Shown here in pieces: positions 43,076 through 53,295 of a stretch of DNA of 64,000 nt (positions within the stretch are counted from its first letter, which is position 1; each line of letters begins with the position of its first letter). This DNA is from Bacteroidota bacterium (GTDB taxonomy: Bacteria; Bacteroidota; Bacteroidia; M30B66). Made by a program: the position numbers and the translations under genes. The stretch covers positions 17,520-81,519 of the forward strand of contig JAIXYK010000040.1 in NCBI GenBank assembly GCA_027490225.1, given 5' to 3'. The notes beneath the pieces were generated by a model. That model saw only the letters and a program-made list of their open reading frames with translations. It did not search any database and was not told the origin of the DNA.

Positions 43076-43138
43076 TGCATGTTTAGCTACTTTATTGCAG
43101 CTATGTTTTAACAATTTAAAAGTATTTAAGTTGATTTA

Positions 43139-43528
43139 TTAAGAAATTGAAGCAGGGATTTCAGTAATTTCAGCATCAGCCCATAATCTCTCTAGCCTGT
43201 AAAATTCTCTTACAGGAGTTTGGAAAACATGAACCACAACGTTTACATAATCAATTAAAATCCATTCTCGGTTTTCGAAACCTTCGCTTTTCCAGGGAGA
43301 TTCTCCGGTAGCAATTTTTACTTCATGTTCAACAGAATATGCTATCGCGTCTACTTGGGTTCCAGAATCTGCATTACAAATTATAAAGAAATCACTTACA
43401 GCATGACCCGTATTTCTTAAATCGAATATTTGGATGTTTTGCCCCTTTTTTTCTTCAATACCTTTAACGACGCTATCTAAGAAAAGCTTTGTAGGGTCGA
43501 TTTTTTTGGCTTTTGCCTCTTTTTTCAT
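43139..43528 (-). CDS. rsfS: Ribosome silencing factor
   Basis: 'GIEEKKGQNIQIFDLRNTGHAVSDFFIICNADSGTQVDAIAYSVEHEV...WILIDYVNVVVHVFQTPVREFYRLERLWADAE'. Confidence 0.94.
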   Translation of the reverse strand: MKKEAKAKKIDPTKLFLDSVVKGIEEKKGQNIQIFDLRNTGHAVSDFFIICNADSGTQVDAIAYSVEHEVKIATGESPWKSEGFENREWILIDYVNVVVHVFQTPVREFYRLERLWADAEITEIPASIS

Positions 43529-43571
43529 TCAGTGTGTTGATTATTCGCGCAAATTTAGTATTTCTGCCGCT

Positions 43572-44333
43572 ATGAATACATTATTTATAGGTCAAAAAGT
43601 AATTCGCTTGTCAGAAATCGACTCGACCAACAATTATGCCGCCCAACAAGTCAAGGAAAACGGTGTGTTAGATGGTTTGGTAATTATTGCTGATTACCAA
43701 TTGGCAGGCAAGGGACAAAGAAGTAGAAGTTGGGAAAGTGAGAAAGGTAAAAATTTGTTGTGTAGCATTGTGCTTAATCCCAATTTTATTGATGTAAGCA
43801 ACCAATTTATATTAAATAAAGCAATTGCTTTGGCAGTCTTAAAAGCTGCTGAAATGATTTGTCCGGGTGCTTTTTTAAGAATAAAATGGCCTAATGATAT
43901 TTATATGGAAGACAAAAAGCTGGCAGGAATTCTTATAGAATCTACTATCAATGGCAGTCAAATTGGCAGTTTAATAGTTGGAATCGGCATGAATGTAAAC
44001 CAATTAAAGTTTGAAGTTGGAGGGAGGCCTGCAATTTCTATTTCACAAGAATTGGGAAATGAAATACCAGTTGAAGCCGTTTTGCAGATTGTTTGTAAAA
44101 GTTTGGAAGTGGAATACTTAAAACTGAAAGCAGGCAAATTAAACTATATTGATGAGGAATACCAGCAGAATTTATGGAAATTAAATGAATGGCAGCGATT
44201 TGAAATGAATGGGAAAACAGAAATGTTGAAGATTTTGGGTGTTAATAAAAGTGGTTTATTGATAACTGAAAGTGAAGAAGGAAGGCGAGCAGAATGGAGG
44301 AATGGGGAGTTGATATTGGCTTCATCCTTATAA
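43572..44333 (+). CDS. birA: Biotin--[acetyl-CoA-carboxylase] ligase
   Basis: 'LSEIDSTNNYA', 'GKGQRSRSWESEKGKNLLCSIVL', 'IKWPNDIYMEDKKLAGILIE'. Start at MNTLFIG. Confidence 0.93.
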   Translation: MNTLFIGQKVIRLSEIDSTNNYAAQQVKENGVLDGLVIIADYQLAGKGQRSRSWESEKGKNLLCSIVLNPNFIDVSNQFILNKAIALAVLKAAEMICPGAFLRIKWPNDIYMEDKKLAGILIESTINGSQIGSLIVGIGMNVNQLKFEVGGRPAISISQELGNEIPVEAVLQIVCKSLEVEYLKLKAGKLNYIDEEYQQNLWKLNEWQRFEMNGKTEMLKILGVNKSGLLITESEEGRRAEWRNGELILASSL

Positions 44334-44482
44334 GAAATGACTTTATGTTTCTATTTATCAATAAAGATTTTCGAAATAAAGCCATCGTTTGATAATAAAA
44401 AATAATAAAGAAATAGCTATTAAAAATTAGATTAAGAAAAGAATCCATTCATCAATTTGTACTTGCAGGTAGAAGTTTATTT

Positions 44483-44620
44483 ATGCAGGAATTAATCACA
44501 ATCCTTTTTTTAATTGTAGTCTATTTTCTCTTTTTATTTCAAATAAAAAATATTACAGCATTGACATTCGTATTTTTTGCTATTAAGGTTATCAATAAAG
44601 CATTTTCGCTTATTACTTAA
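44483..44620 (+). CDS. Possible 45-aa single-pass membrane small ORF
   Basis: MQELITILFLIVVYFLFLFQIKNITALTFVFFAIKVINKAFSLIT; TM-like but no further support. Confidence 0.2.
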   Translation: MQELITILFLIVVYFLFLFQIKNITALTFVFFAIKVINKAFSLIT

Positions 44621-44772
44621 TCGTTACAACACCTTATTTTAAAGCAATTTATTTTATCTTTGTAATTATCTGGGTAATTTTTTTGATAAAGAAATGAATT
44701 TTGGAAAGTTATCGGGTATTACTATAATAATTGAATTATTATTAGTTTTTAACAGTAAGAAATAATTATTTT

Positions 44773-46335
44773 ATGTTCAAATCAATTTTAAAGAATAGTT
44801 TTTTTAAAGAATACAATCTTTTACAAACCACATCATTATTATATATTTCAATACCTACCATAATTTTTCTAATTGGTTGGCTTAAACCAATTTATTCTAT
44901 TCCATTAGTACTACTTATAATTTTAGGATTGTACTTTTCAATAAAATCTGCCTGGAACTTTTCTTTTATATCTCCATCTGAATCAATACATAAAGAAAAA
45001 CCTAAACTTATTAATAATCCTTTATTTTTTCATCTATTTGCATTAATATTAGTAGTTATATCTGTTTTGTATTCTGGAGTTGGTGGCTTTGCAATACAAG
45101 ATGCAGACTATATGAAGCACAATGGTTTCTTTTTAGACCTTACAAAATATTCCTGGCCTCTTGCTTATGAGAATACTGGTGTTGATGATGCACCCAGAAT
45201 TTTGAATACTTATTTAGCTTATTATTTACCATCCGCATTATTAGGAAAGCTTTTTGGGTTTTCGTTTGCATATTTTTTCTCATTTATTTGGGTATGCTTA
45301 GGTTTATACTTAACATTGATTTGGGTAAGTCAGTTTGTAAGTAAAAAATCAATATTTTACTTGCTGATTTTTATGTTTTTTGGTGAATTAGCCTACTTTG
45401 GCTGGTTAAAGTATTTTCCAAATATTTCAATGTATGGTAAGAATATCAATTATGCCAATTGGATGTTTTTTTATTCAATGAAATCAGAATTTTTAAAAGG
45501 AGTGTTTTGGATTTTAGGTTCTAACCATACATTTTTATCAAATGGTCCTCACCATATGTTTCCATCTTGGATTTGTATTTTAATGGTTTTTCATGATGCA
45601 GTTATTAGAAAAAATATAAATCGAATTGGTTTTATTTTTTCTTTTGTACCATTTGTTTCCGCATTTATGGCAATAGGTCTAGCACCTTTTGTATTATTAG
45701 CTGCCATTCAAAACAAATTTAAAAACACATTTACATTTCAAAATATAATTATAGCTCCTTTACTAATCATTATTGCTGGATTATTTTTAACATCTAACAA
45801 TGTTCAATTTGAAAGAGGATGGATTTGGAATTTTGTAAACATAAGAGACGCAATCAAGTATTTATTTATATTTTTTCTTTTGGGTTTTGGTTTATACTTT
45901 TTAATTATGCCCAAAAAGAAAACAAATTTTCATGACGGAGCTATGCTACCATGGTTATATAGTGCTGTTGGCTGCATAGTATTTTTTTCTTTTTACAGAA
46001 TAGGTTTATATATGGACTTCCCTTTAAAAGCCTATAATCCTTCATGGATAATATTTCAGGTTTGTGTTATTTCCAGTATAAGTTATTCAAAAACACGTTT
46101 AGAATATGTGCGTAGCAGCTTTGTAATTTTATTGTTAATTATAGCAAGTTTTGGTGCGTTAAGTAATTTTAAATATGCATCAGATAATAAATTGTCTATG
46201 CACAGGGTTAATGAGGAAAACACAATGCACATAAATAAAATTGGTCCTAAAGAACGTTCTGGTGCCTTATTCTCTGATGGGAATTCGTTTTTCTGGAAAG
46301 TATTAGCTAAAAAACCAACCTACACAAAAAACTAA
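44773..46335 (+). CDS. Polytopic membrane protein, possible glycosyltransferase-like
   Basis: 520 aa, many TM segments, acidic/aromatic extracytoplasmic loop 'GFAIQDADYMKHNGFFLDLTKYSWPLAYENTGVDDAPRILNTYLAYYLPSAL'. Confidence 0.6.
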   Translation: MFKSILKNSFFKEYNLLQTTSLLYISIPTIIFLIGWLKPIYSIPLVLLIILGLYFSIKSAWNFSFISPSESIHKEKPKLINNPLFFHLFALILVVISVLYSGVGGFAIQDADYMKHNGFFLDLTKYSWPLAYENTGVDDAPRILNTYLAYYLPSALLGKLFGFSFAYFFSFIWVCLGLYLTLIWVSQFVSKKSIFYLLIFMFFGELAYFGWLKYFPNISMYGKNINYANWMFFYSMKSEFLKGVFWILGSNHTFLSNGPHHMFPSWICILMVFHDAVIRKNINRIGFIFSFVPFVSAFMAIGLAPFVLLAAIQNKFKNTFTFQNIIIAPLLIIIAGLFLTSNNVQFERGWIWNFVNIRDAIKYLFIFFLLGFGLYFLIMPKKKTNFHDGAMLPWLYSAVGCIVFFSFYRIGLYMDFPLKAYNPSWIIFQVCVISSISYSKTRLEYVRSSFVILLLIIASFGALSNFKYASDNKLSMHRVNEENTMHINKIGPKERSGALFSDGNSFFWKVLAKKPTYTKN

Positions 46336-46462
46336 AATTCAGATTTTTATAAAAGAATTAGAGTTTAATGGTGAAATTTTTAATTCAATATTTTCTAAAG
46401 TTGTTATAACCAACTTCTCATTTTTTAATTATAAACATTTTTGATTTTTATTGAGTCATTTG

Positions 46463-46873
46463 TTATTTCAATGCCCATAATTTGAATCCAAAAAAATTTA
46501 TTACAATTATTATTGGTATGATAAAAAATTGACCCCAAAACGGGTCGTATTCGAAAGTATTTACTAAATATTTTAGTAAAATAATATTAACTCCATAGCT
46601 GAATAAATATACTAAGAAATATTTTGGCATTCTTTTCTTAAACTCAAATTTCTCTTCCGGTTTAAAAACCCAAATAAAATTAATAGTATATGTTAAAAGA
46701 ATACCTAATAGCCAAGTGATAGTAAATGCTATAAAGTACCCTATATATAAAACCTTTAAAAGGAAAAGAAATAAAAGCATTGAAAATGCAAAATTTATTC
46801 CTCCAACCAAACAGAATTTAATAAACTGTACATTTAAATATTTGTTTACTAAATGTTTACTTATCAGATCCAT
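46463..46873 (-). CDS. GtrA family membrane protein
   Basis: 'FIKFCLVGGINFAFSMLLFLFLLKVLYIGYFIAFTITWLLGILLTYTINFIWVF'. Confidence 0.9.
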   Translation of the reverse strand: MDLISKHLVNKYLNVQFIKFCLVGGINFAFSMLLFLFLLKVLYIGYFIAFTITWLLGILLTYTINFIWVFKPEEKFEFKKRMPKYFLVYLFSYGVNIILLKYLVNTFEYDPFWGQFFIIPIIIVINFFGFKLWALK

Positions 46874-46912
46874 TAAAAATTACAGTTTATTAAATAATAT
46901 AGTCTCTAAAGA

Positions 46913-47830
46913 TTAAAGTTCTTTGTCGACGATGTATTTAGGACGACCTTTGATTTCATCATAGATTCTCCAAATATATTCACCCAAAACACCTAACATC
47001 AGCATAATTAAGCCACCAATTATTAAAAGCAATATCATTATTGGTGCCCAGCCAGGAAATGGAGTGCCACTATAAAAGTAAGCATTAAGAATGCTTAAGG
47101 AATAAATAAATCCTGAGATAGAAAACGAAACTCCTAACAGCGTCATTAATCTTAAAGGAAGATAGCTTACACTAATAAATGCTACCATAAAATTTCCGAA
47201 GCGCTTTATTAAATTATACTGTGACTTTCCAATAGTTCTTTCAAGTTTATGATATGGAATAAACTTTATCCGGAAGCCAACAGAGAGTATATCATACTGG
47301 TAAAAGCGGTTTCGTTCTTTGTTTCTATTTATCGCATCCATTGCTTTTCTTGCAAGCAAAACAAAATCGAATCCACCAGGAGGAACTTTCGGAAGCAGTA
47401 ATTTGTAAAACGTTCTTGATGTTAATTTATTGATAAATGATTGTCCGTGAGTTTCGCGATATGAAACAACAATTTCATTTCCATTTTCCCATTCTTTAAC
47501 CATTTCAATACACTGTTCAGGCGAATCCTGTAGATCTGCCGCCATGTTAATAACTGCATCTCCAGTTGCATAATCCCAACCAGCCAGAATAGCAGCCATT
47601 TGGCCGAAATTTCTCGAGAAAGAAATAATTTTTATTCTTTCGTCATTGTGTTTTTCTTTAAGTCCTATAATTTCTTTTAATGAATTGTCCTTTGATCCAT
47701 CATTTACAAATATTAATTCCAAAGAATGTTGAGGAAAGTTTGTTTCAAAAGCCCTTACTATTCTATCATATAAAATAGTTAAGGAACCTTCATTTTGGTA
47801 AACTGCAAAGCAAACAGAGATTAAACTCAT
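46913..47830 (-). CDS. Family 2 glycosyltransferase (GtrB/dolichol-P-sugar synthase-like)
   Basis: 'ISVCFAVYQNEGSLTILYDRI', 'LIFVNDGSKDNSL', 'ISFSRNFGQMAAILAGWDYATGDAVINMAADLQDSPE', two C-terminal TMs. Confidence 0.92.
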   Translation of the reverse strand: MSLISVCFAVYQNEGSLTILYDRIVRAFETNFPQHSLELIFVNDGSKDNSLKEIIGLKEKHNDERIKIISFSRNFGQMAAILAGWDYATGDAVINMAADLQDSPEQCIEMVKEWENGNEIVVSYRETHGQSFINKLTSRTFYKLLLPKVPPGGFDFVLLARKAMDAINRNKERNRFYQYDILSVGFRIKFIPYHKLERTIGKSQYNLIKRFGNFMVAFISVSYLPLRLMTLLGVSFSISGFIYSLSILNAYFYSGTPFPGWAPIMILLLIIGGLIMLMLGVLGEYIWRIYDEIKGRPKYIVDKEL

Positions 47831-48045
47831 AATATGTTGGATATTTTTCTTTTTTCTAGAATTCCTTTGATACTGAAACTAAATGGTAATCTATTTAAAA
47901 TTTGAGAAAAAAATAAAACAAGTTTAAATTTTTATCATTAAATTTGCCATATTCATCAGTCAAATTAAAAGTGCTATGGTCAAGTTCGATAAGTGCTATC
48001 TTTTTGTCATTCATTAGTATATTTATAAGAAAACCAATTTCAGAT

Positions 48046-48792
48046 TTACTTCCCTTTTTCGCACATTAAAAAAATACTCGAACACAAATCAGGATATTGT
48101 TGACCAAGTTGATAGCAGCCTTCTAAATATTCTTTGCTAATTATATCAGTATTCAATAACCTGTCCCATTGGAAATTTGCTAGAGCTTTGAAGAAAATAC
48201 CCGAACGATGCACTACATTTAATCCTGCAGCCTTTGCATCTCTTTCTAATGTGTCTAGCGTATATGTAATATTATGACCGTGTTCTTTTTCAGCTGGAGT
48301 TACTGCAGAATTATGGCTAATTAATCCCATTTTAACAGCAATTTGACGAGAAGGTGCATTTGCGTTTGGACAAACGAGAAAAAATCTACCGTTATCGCTT
48401 AACCATTCATTGTTGATTCGTTTCATTAAACCTACAGGGTCATCAATGTGCTCCAGCACGTGAGTCAAAACAATATTGTCATATTTAACTGGAAGATTTA
48501 CTGTTTCGAACAATGAATTAATGAATTGTATATTGTTTTCACTCAAATTTTCTTTAGCAATTGCAATAGCTTCATCTGATGCTTCAACACAGGTTATGTC
48601 TTTAAAGTAAGGGAGAAAGCGTTTGGTAAAGTCACCCTTAAAGCTACCGAGTTCAAGAAAATTACCTTCTTTAAAAAAAGGAATAAAAGATTTTAGCATA
48701 AATGGGTGCATAACATCGAAATCGAATCCATATGCATATTTGTGTTCGGAAGTATCTTTTAATTCCTGGTTGTAGTTTCTTTGTTTTGTCAT
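48046..48792 (-). CDS. Class I SAM-dependent methyltransferase
   Basis: 'NFLELGSFKGDFTKRFLPYFKDITCVEASDEAIAIAK...YDNIVLTHVLEHIDDP'. Confidence 0.9.
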   Translation of the reverse strand: MTKQRNYNQELKDTSEHKYAYGFDFDVMHPFMLKSFIPFFKEGNFLELGSFKGDFTKRFLPYFKDITCVEASDEAIAIAKENLSENNIQFINSLFETVNLPVKYDNIVLTHVLEHIDDPVGLMKRINNEWLSDNGRFFLVCPNANAPSRQIAVKMGLISHNSAVTPAEKEHGHNITYTLDTLERDAKAAGLNVVHRSGIFFKALANFQWDRLLNTDIISKEYLEGCYQLGQQYPDLCSSIFLMCEKGK

Positions 48793-48793
48793 A

Positions 48794-49255
48794 TTAATTT
48801 ACATCAAATTTAATTATACGTTTCATAAATAGGCTGTCTGCAGTTGTTTTATGTTGTTCGAAAAGATTTTTTTTATAAAAATTTAAGGCAACTAAGTTAA
48901 GCTTATTCACTTCAAGAATTAATGTGTGAAACTTATTTTGTTTTGCATACAATATGCATTCATCAAGCATTCCTTTTGCTATACCACGACCGTTAAATTT
49001 ATCAACTACACTTACATTACTAATAAACGCCTCACCTGTTTCTACATTTGAAAAGTAAACAGCAATTAAACCTACTAAATCTTCATGAAACCATGCTTCA
49101 AAAGTAACAGCTTTTTCAATTAATTTTGCGGAATAATCTTGAATGTTTATTCGACTAGATAGTATAGGAATAAACTGCTTGTCACAAACTTTCAAATGTT
49201 TTAAAATATCGGATTCTTTTGCCGAATTTAATTTATATGAAATTTGAGGTTCCAT
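48794..49255 (-). CDS. GNAT family N-acetyltransferase
   Basis: 'ISNVSVVDKFNGRGIAKGMLDECILYAKQNKFHTLILEVNKLNLVALNFYKKNLF'. Confidence 0.9.
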   Translation of the reverse strand: MEPQISYKLNSAKESDILKHLKVCDKQFIPILSSRINIQDYSAKLIEKAVTFEAWFHEDLVGLIAVYFSNVETGEAFISNVSVVDKFNGRGIAKGMLDECILYAKQNKFHTLILEVNKLNLVALNFYKKNLFEQHKTTADSLFMKRIIKFDVN

Positions 49256-49273
49256 TTTTTTCTTTTGACTAAT

Positions 49274-50233
49274 TTAAAACGAGATTAGTTCAGCTAACCC
49301 AAATCCAAATTTTCCAAATTGGTTGCCATTATAGAGCAAATAGATTTTCTCATCACATTTGAAAACATGCGGGTAACATTGCATGTCAGAATCCCAGTCG
49401 CCTTCAGAGAAATCCAGATTAAGTAAAGCGTCATCTCTCAGCCAATTCTTCAAATCACTTGAATAAGCGTATCCTATTTTATATCCTTTGTTTTTATCTT
49501 TTCGAAATCCAATTGCTTCTCGATAGCAAAAAAACATATGATATTTATTGTCTGCGAAAATTACAGTTGGCAGCGCCTGGCACTCATTTTCATTCAATTT
49601 ATCAGGAATAATCTGTTTACCTTCAATTTTAGTCCAATTCACTCCATCCATGGAAGAAGCATATCCAATTTTATATACTCGAGCGGATTCTTCTTCTTCA
49701 TTGTCTATCCATTTTGTTCCAAACATGTACCACATATGGTAGGTGTTATTTTCAATAATGACAAAGCCATCGCCAACAAGAAATGGCTCTTTGGGTGATG
49801 AAGTTAAAATAGGTCCTTCGCCTAGTTTTTGAAAAGTAAGCCCATCATCATTACTTATTGCAAAACCAATTGAGGTTTCAACAGAAACTGAAGTTCTTCT
49901 GCTCCAACCGCAGGTATACGCAAGAATTCGATTACCGTCTCTTAGCACATTTATAGGAAAAATCCCATGTTCATCAAAGGTTCCTAATTTCCCTAATGGT
50001 ATAACCTGATTTTTCGATATGTTCAAAATAGAATTGAAATTTTTGTCTACATCAACGAAAGATATATGACTTAAAAACTTCCCATTTGATGAATCAACTT
50101 CACGAGTTGAAAAGTATATCCTTACAAAATCATTAAATACTAATGTTTGAGGCGACTGTGCAAACTCAAGACAATTATTGGCCAATTTATGCTCGGTCGG
50201 GTCAAATATTTTACCGTGTTTTTTCCAATTCAT
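49274..50233 (-). CDS. Glycosidase-like five-bladed propeller protein (GH43/GH130-like), copy B
   Basis: Repeated blades 'IGFAISNDDGLTFQKLGEGPILTSS', 'IGYASSMDGVNWTKIEGKQIIPD', 'IGYAYSSDLKNWLRDD'. Confidence 0.75.
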   Translation of the reverse strand: MNWKKHGKIFDPTEHKLANNCLEFAQSPQTLVFNDFVRIYFSTREVDSSNGKFLSHISFVDVDKNFNSILNISKNQVIPLGKLGTFDEHGIFPINVLRDGNRILAYTCGWSRRTSVSVETSIGFAISNDDGLTFQKLGEGPILTSSPKEPFLVGDGFVIIENNTYHMWYMFGTKWIDNEEEESARVYKIGYASSMDGVNWTKIEGKQIIPDKLNENECQALPTVIFADNKYHMFFCYREAIGFRKDKNKGYKIGYAYSSDLKNWLRDDALLNLDFSEGDWDSDMQCYPHVFKCDEKIYLLYNGNQFGKFGFGLAELISF

Positions 50234-50253
50234 TTACTTTGATTCTTCATTGT

Positions 50254-51216
50254 TTATATTAAATCGCCTGATAATTCTGCCATTCCAAATCCGTATTTTC
50301 CAACTTGATTCCCCAAATAAAACATATTAATTTTCCCATCCAATTCGAAAACATGTGGGTAACTTATCATTTCAGAATCCCAGCCTTCATCTGAAACGTC
50401 AATTCCAACTTTATCATCTTCTCTAATCCAATTAATCAAATCTATGCTTGTAGCATATCCAATTCTATATCCCTTTTCGCGTCCCCTAAAATCAAGTCCA
50501 TGTCTGTAGCAAAAAAACATATGGTATTTACCGTTTTTGTAAATAACATCAGGACTAGCTTGGGCTTCAGTTATATCTATTTTATCTTCGATAAGGTTTT
50601 TATCTAGTTTTGTCCAGTTGAGGCCGTCGGAAGAAGTTGCTAATCTAATCTTGTAAACAGGTTCTGGTTTTCCATTGTTTTCAATCCAAACACTGCCTGC
50701 AATATAGAATAAGTAAAACGTATCATTAAATTTACGAATCTTAGGGCCACTAAGGATGAATGGTTCGTTAACACTATATGAGAGAATTGGGCCTTCTCCA
50801 ATTTTCTGAAATGATTCACCATTATTTTTACTTATTGCTAATCCAATAGCTACGTTAAATGGCACAGACTCACAACGTGTCCATCCTGCATAAAATCCCC
50901 ATACTTCATCTTTAACCCTAATTACTGAAGTAGGATAGGTCCCAAATTCATCAAATGTTCCTCGGTTCCCCAAGGCTAATATTGGTTCTTTGGCAATATT
51001 TTTAACTTCGAAAAGATTTTTACGATTTAAATCAACATAAGCCGAGTAACTAACATATTGCCCATTATCATCTGGGGCAGGACGACAAGCAAAATAGACC
51101 CTAACAAATTCATCAAAAATTAATACTGATGGAGCTTGGGCAAAATCCTTTAGCCAAACTCTATCTTTAACTTCTTGAGGAATAAAAACCCTCCCCATCT
51201 TTTTCCAATTGAACAT
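50254..51216 (-). CDS. Glycosidase-like propeller protein, copy A (paralog of the neighbour)
   Basis: Co-linear with 49274..50233 (NWKKxGxVF..., GTFDExGxxP, IGxAISxxxGxxFQKxGEGPIL). Start assigned at MFNWKKMG. Confidence 0.75.
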   Translation of the reverse strand: MFNWKKMGRVFIPQEVKDRVWLKDFAQAPSVLIFDEFVRVYFACRPAPDDNGQYVSYSAYVDLNRKNLFEVKNIAKEPILALGNRGTFDEFGTYPTSVIRVKDEVWGFYAGWTRCESVPFNVAIGLAISKNNGESFQKIGEGPILSYSVNEPFILSGPKIRKFNDTFYLFYIAGSVWIENNGKPEPVYKIRLATSSDGLNWTKLDKNLIEDKIDITEAQASPDVIYKNGKYHMFFCYRHGLDFRGREKGYRIGYATSIDLINWIREDDKVGIDVSDEGWDSEMISYPHVFELDGKINMFYLGNQVGKYGFGMAELSGDLI

Positions 51217-51232
51217 AGTCTCTTGTGTAATT

Positions 51233-51937
51233 TTATAATAGGCTATATGAGTTGTTAATAAAGTATTTAATGTCCAATTTTTCATTAAACATCATCACAT
51301 CTATTATTGATAAATTTGAGGTAAAACTTGAATTGAATTGCGAATAAACAATCTGATCTGTTTTTAAAAAATTTAATCCAATACCTTCATTTCCAAAATC
51401 ATCTTTGCTGTAAAGTTCAAGTCCTCCAATTGGATTAATATAGGTATTAGCATTGAGGTTTTTACAGATAGCAATCACTTTTTGAGTCGATTTTAGGCTG
51501 GAATCAACTTCCAAAGTAGATGAAACTATCAATGGAGTGGTAATTCCTAAATAGGTACGAATCAATTCTAATGAATTTTGTATGAAGTTAAACAGCTGTT
51601 TATCAGCAAATAAAATGCATTGTTCAATAATTGGGAAAACATCATTGAAAAATGGCGCTTTACGATATGATTCAACAATTCTATTTAATAATTTCCGTCG
51701 TTCAGTAACCCAGTCATCTGACAGGTAGCGTTCCTTTATTGTAAGAAAATCGGAGTCTTTCTTTAAAGGAAGTGTGATGTAGGAATCGATACCATTTACG
51801 AGTATTCTATTGCGATTAATCCAACCTTTTTTTGTGTATTCAATATTATCATAAATAACAAATGTATCCACTGCATTCATCAATTGATAATATCCAATGT
51901 AAGGGAAAAAATAAGGTTGCATTATTCCTACCTTCAT
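51233..51937 (-). CDS. WbqC family protein
   Basis: 'VGIMQPYFFPYIGYYQLMNAVDTFVIYDNIEYTKKGWINRNRILVNG'. Confidence 0.93.
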   Translation of the reverse strand: MKVGIMQPYFFPYIGYYQLMNAVDTFVIYDNIEYTKKGWINRNRILVNGIDSYITLPLKKDSDFLTIKERYLSDDWVTERRKLLNRIVESYRKAPFFNDVFPIIEQCILFADKQLFNFIQNSLELIRTYLGITTPLIVSSTLEVDSSLKSTQKVIAICKNLNANTYINPIGGLELYSKDDFGNEGIGLNFLKTDQIVYSQFNSSFTSNLSIIDVMMFNEKLDIKYFINNSYSLL

Positions 51938-51938
51938 G

Positions 51939-53012
51939 TTAAATAGCCTCGTTAACGATATTTGAAATGGTTTTTATAGCTGAAGGCTCTATTGAAAAAT
52001 AAAGAGGTAAACAAAGTACACGATTTGCTACGTCCTCAGAAATTGGACATGGGTTAGAATGCTCCAAATAATGCAGCTTATTTAATGATGGAAAGAAATA
52101 CCTTCTTGAATTAACCTGGTTTTCTGAGAGTTTACTCTTTACTTTTAATAATATTTCTTCGCTTTCAAAAACTACTGGATAATAGGCGTAGTTGTATTCA
52201 GTTTCTGCGGGAATTATTGGTCTTCTAATTTTGGTTAGATTCAATAATTCAGAATATAGCTCGGATGATTCTTTTCGGCTCTTAATCAAAAGTTCTAATT
52301 TGGGGAGATTACACAAGCCCATTGCAGCGTGAAACTCGGAATTTTTACCGTTGATTCCTTCAGTGTAATATTCATCACCTACATGTCCGAAAGAATGTAA
52401 TAAGGTTATTTTTTTTAGCAAGTCAGCATCTTGTGTGGTAATACTTCCGCCTTCTATAGTATGAAAAAGCTTAGTCGCATGAAAACTGCATGTGCTCACA
52501 TCTCCGTAATTCAGAATTGATTGCCCTTTGTATGTTACACCAAAAGCATGCGCCGCATCGTAGATTACTTTTAAGTTATATTTCTTAGCAATCAACTCTA
52601 TTTTCTCGATATCACAAGGAATTCCATAAACATGAGTAGCTAAAATTGCTGTTGTTTTCGATGTTATTAATTGTTCGATTTTTTCAGCATCAATGCAAAA
52701 GGTATGTTCGTTAATATCACAAAAAATCGGTTTGCAATTTTCCCAAAGTAAAGATGTGGTTGTTGCAACATAAGAAAATGGAGTAGTTATTACTTCACCT
52801 GAAATTTCTAAAGCTTTAATTGCCAGTTGAATGGCTATTGTCCCGTTTGAAACAAATAATAAATTACGGGTATCAATTTTTTTACAAATCTCTTTTTCTA
52901 AACGCTGAGCTAATGGACCTCGATTGGTAAGGTGATTGTTTTCCCAAATCTCCTTTATCATATCAGAATATTCTTTGAATTCAGGTAAAAAGGAGCGCGT
53001 AACGTTTATCAT
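51939..53012 (-). CDS. DegT/DnrJ/EryC1 family sugar aminotransferase
   Basis: 'NLLFVSNGTIAIQLAIKAL', 'VIYDAAHAFGV', 'STCSFHATKLFHTIEGGSITT' PLP lysine region. Confidence 0.93.
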   Translation of the reverse strand: MINVTRSFLPEFKEYSDMIKEIWENNHLTNRGPLAQRLEKEICKKIDTRNLLFVSNGTIAIQLAIKALEISGEVITTPFSYVATTTSLLWENCKPIFCDINEHTFCIDAEKIEQLITSKTTAILATHVYGIPCDIEKIELIAKKYNLKVIYDAAHAFGVTYKGQSILNYGDVSTCSFHATKLFHTIEGGSITTQDADLLKKITLLHSFGHVGDEYYTEGINGKNSEFHAAMGLCNLPKLELLIKSRKESSELYSELLNLTKIRRPIIPAETEYNYAYYPVVFESEEILLKVKSKLSENQVNSRRYFFPSLNKLHYLEHSNPCPISEDVANRVLCLPLYFSIEPSAIKTISNIVNEAI

Positions 53013-53295
53013 TTATACTTTTTTTTCTTTAATAGTTTTTGGAAAATTATTTGTTAAGCGTTGAATTTGAATAACGTTCAATATAATTATTCTAAGGATA
53101 ATTATTTAACAGAATCAAGGTGTTAATAAAATTACAATTTAAAGGTTCAATTGCGCAAATGTAATCTTTTAGGTTTTCAAATTCAAATTAACCCCAATTA
53201 AGCATTAAAAAAATCCCAATGCTAATTTCTAACTTAACATCATTTTAGAATATATGATTGCTTAAAAATCTTTAATTCCTTAAATCTTACTGATT

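Noticed and set aside
53083-53105. ATAATTAT...ATAATTAT inverted repeat between the DegT and hutI genes
   Set aside because: Short A/T-only dyad expected by chance in AT-rich intergenic DNA.
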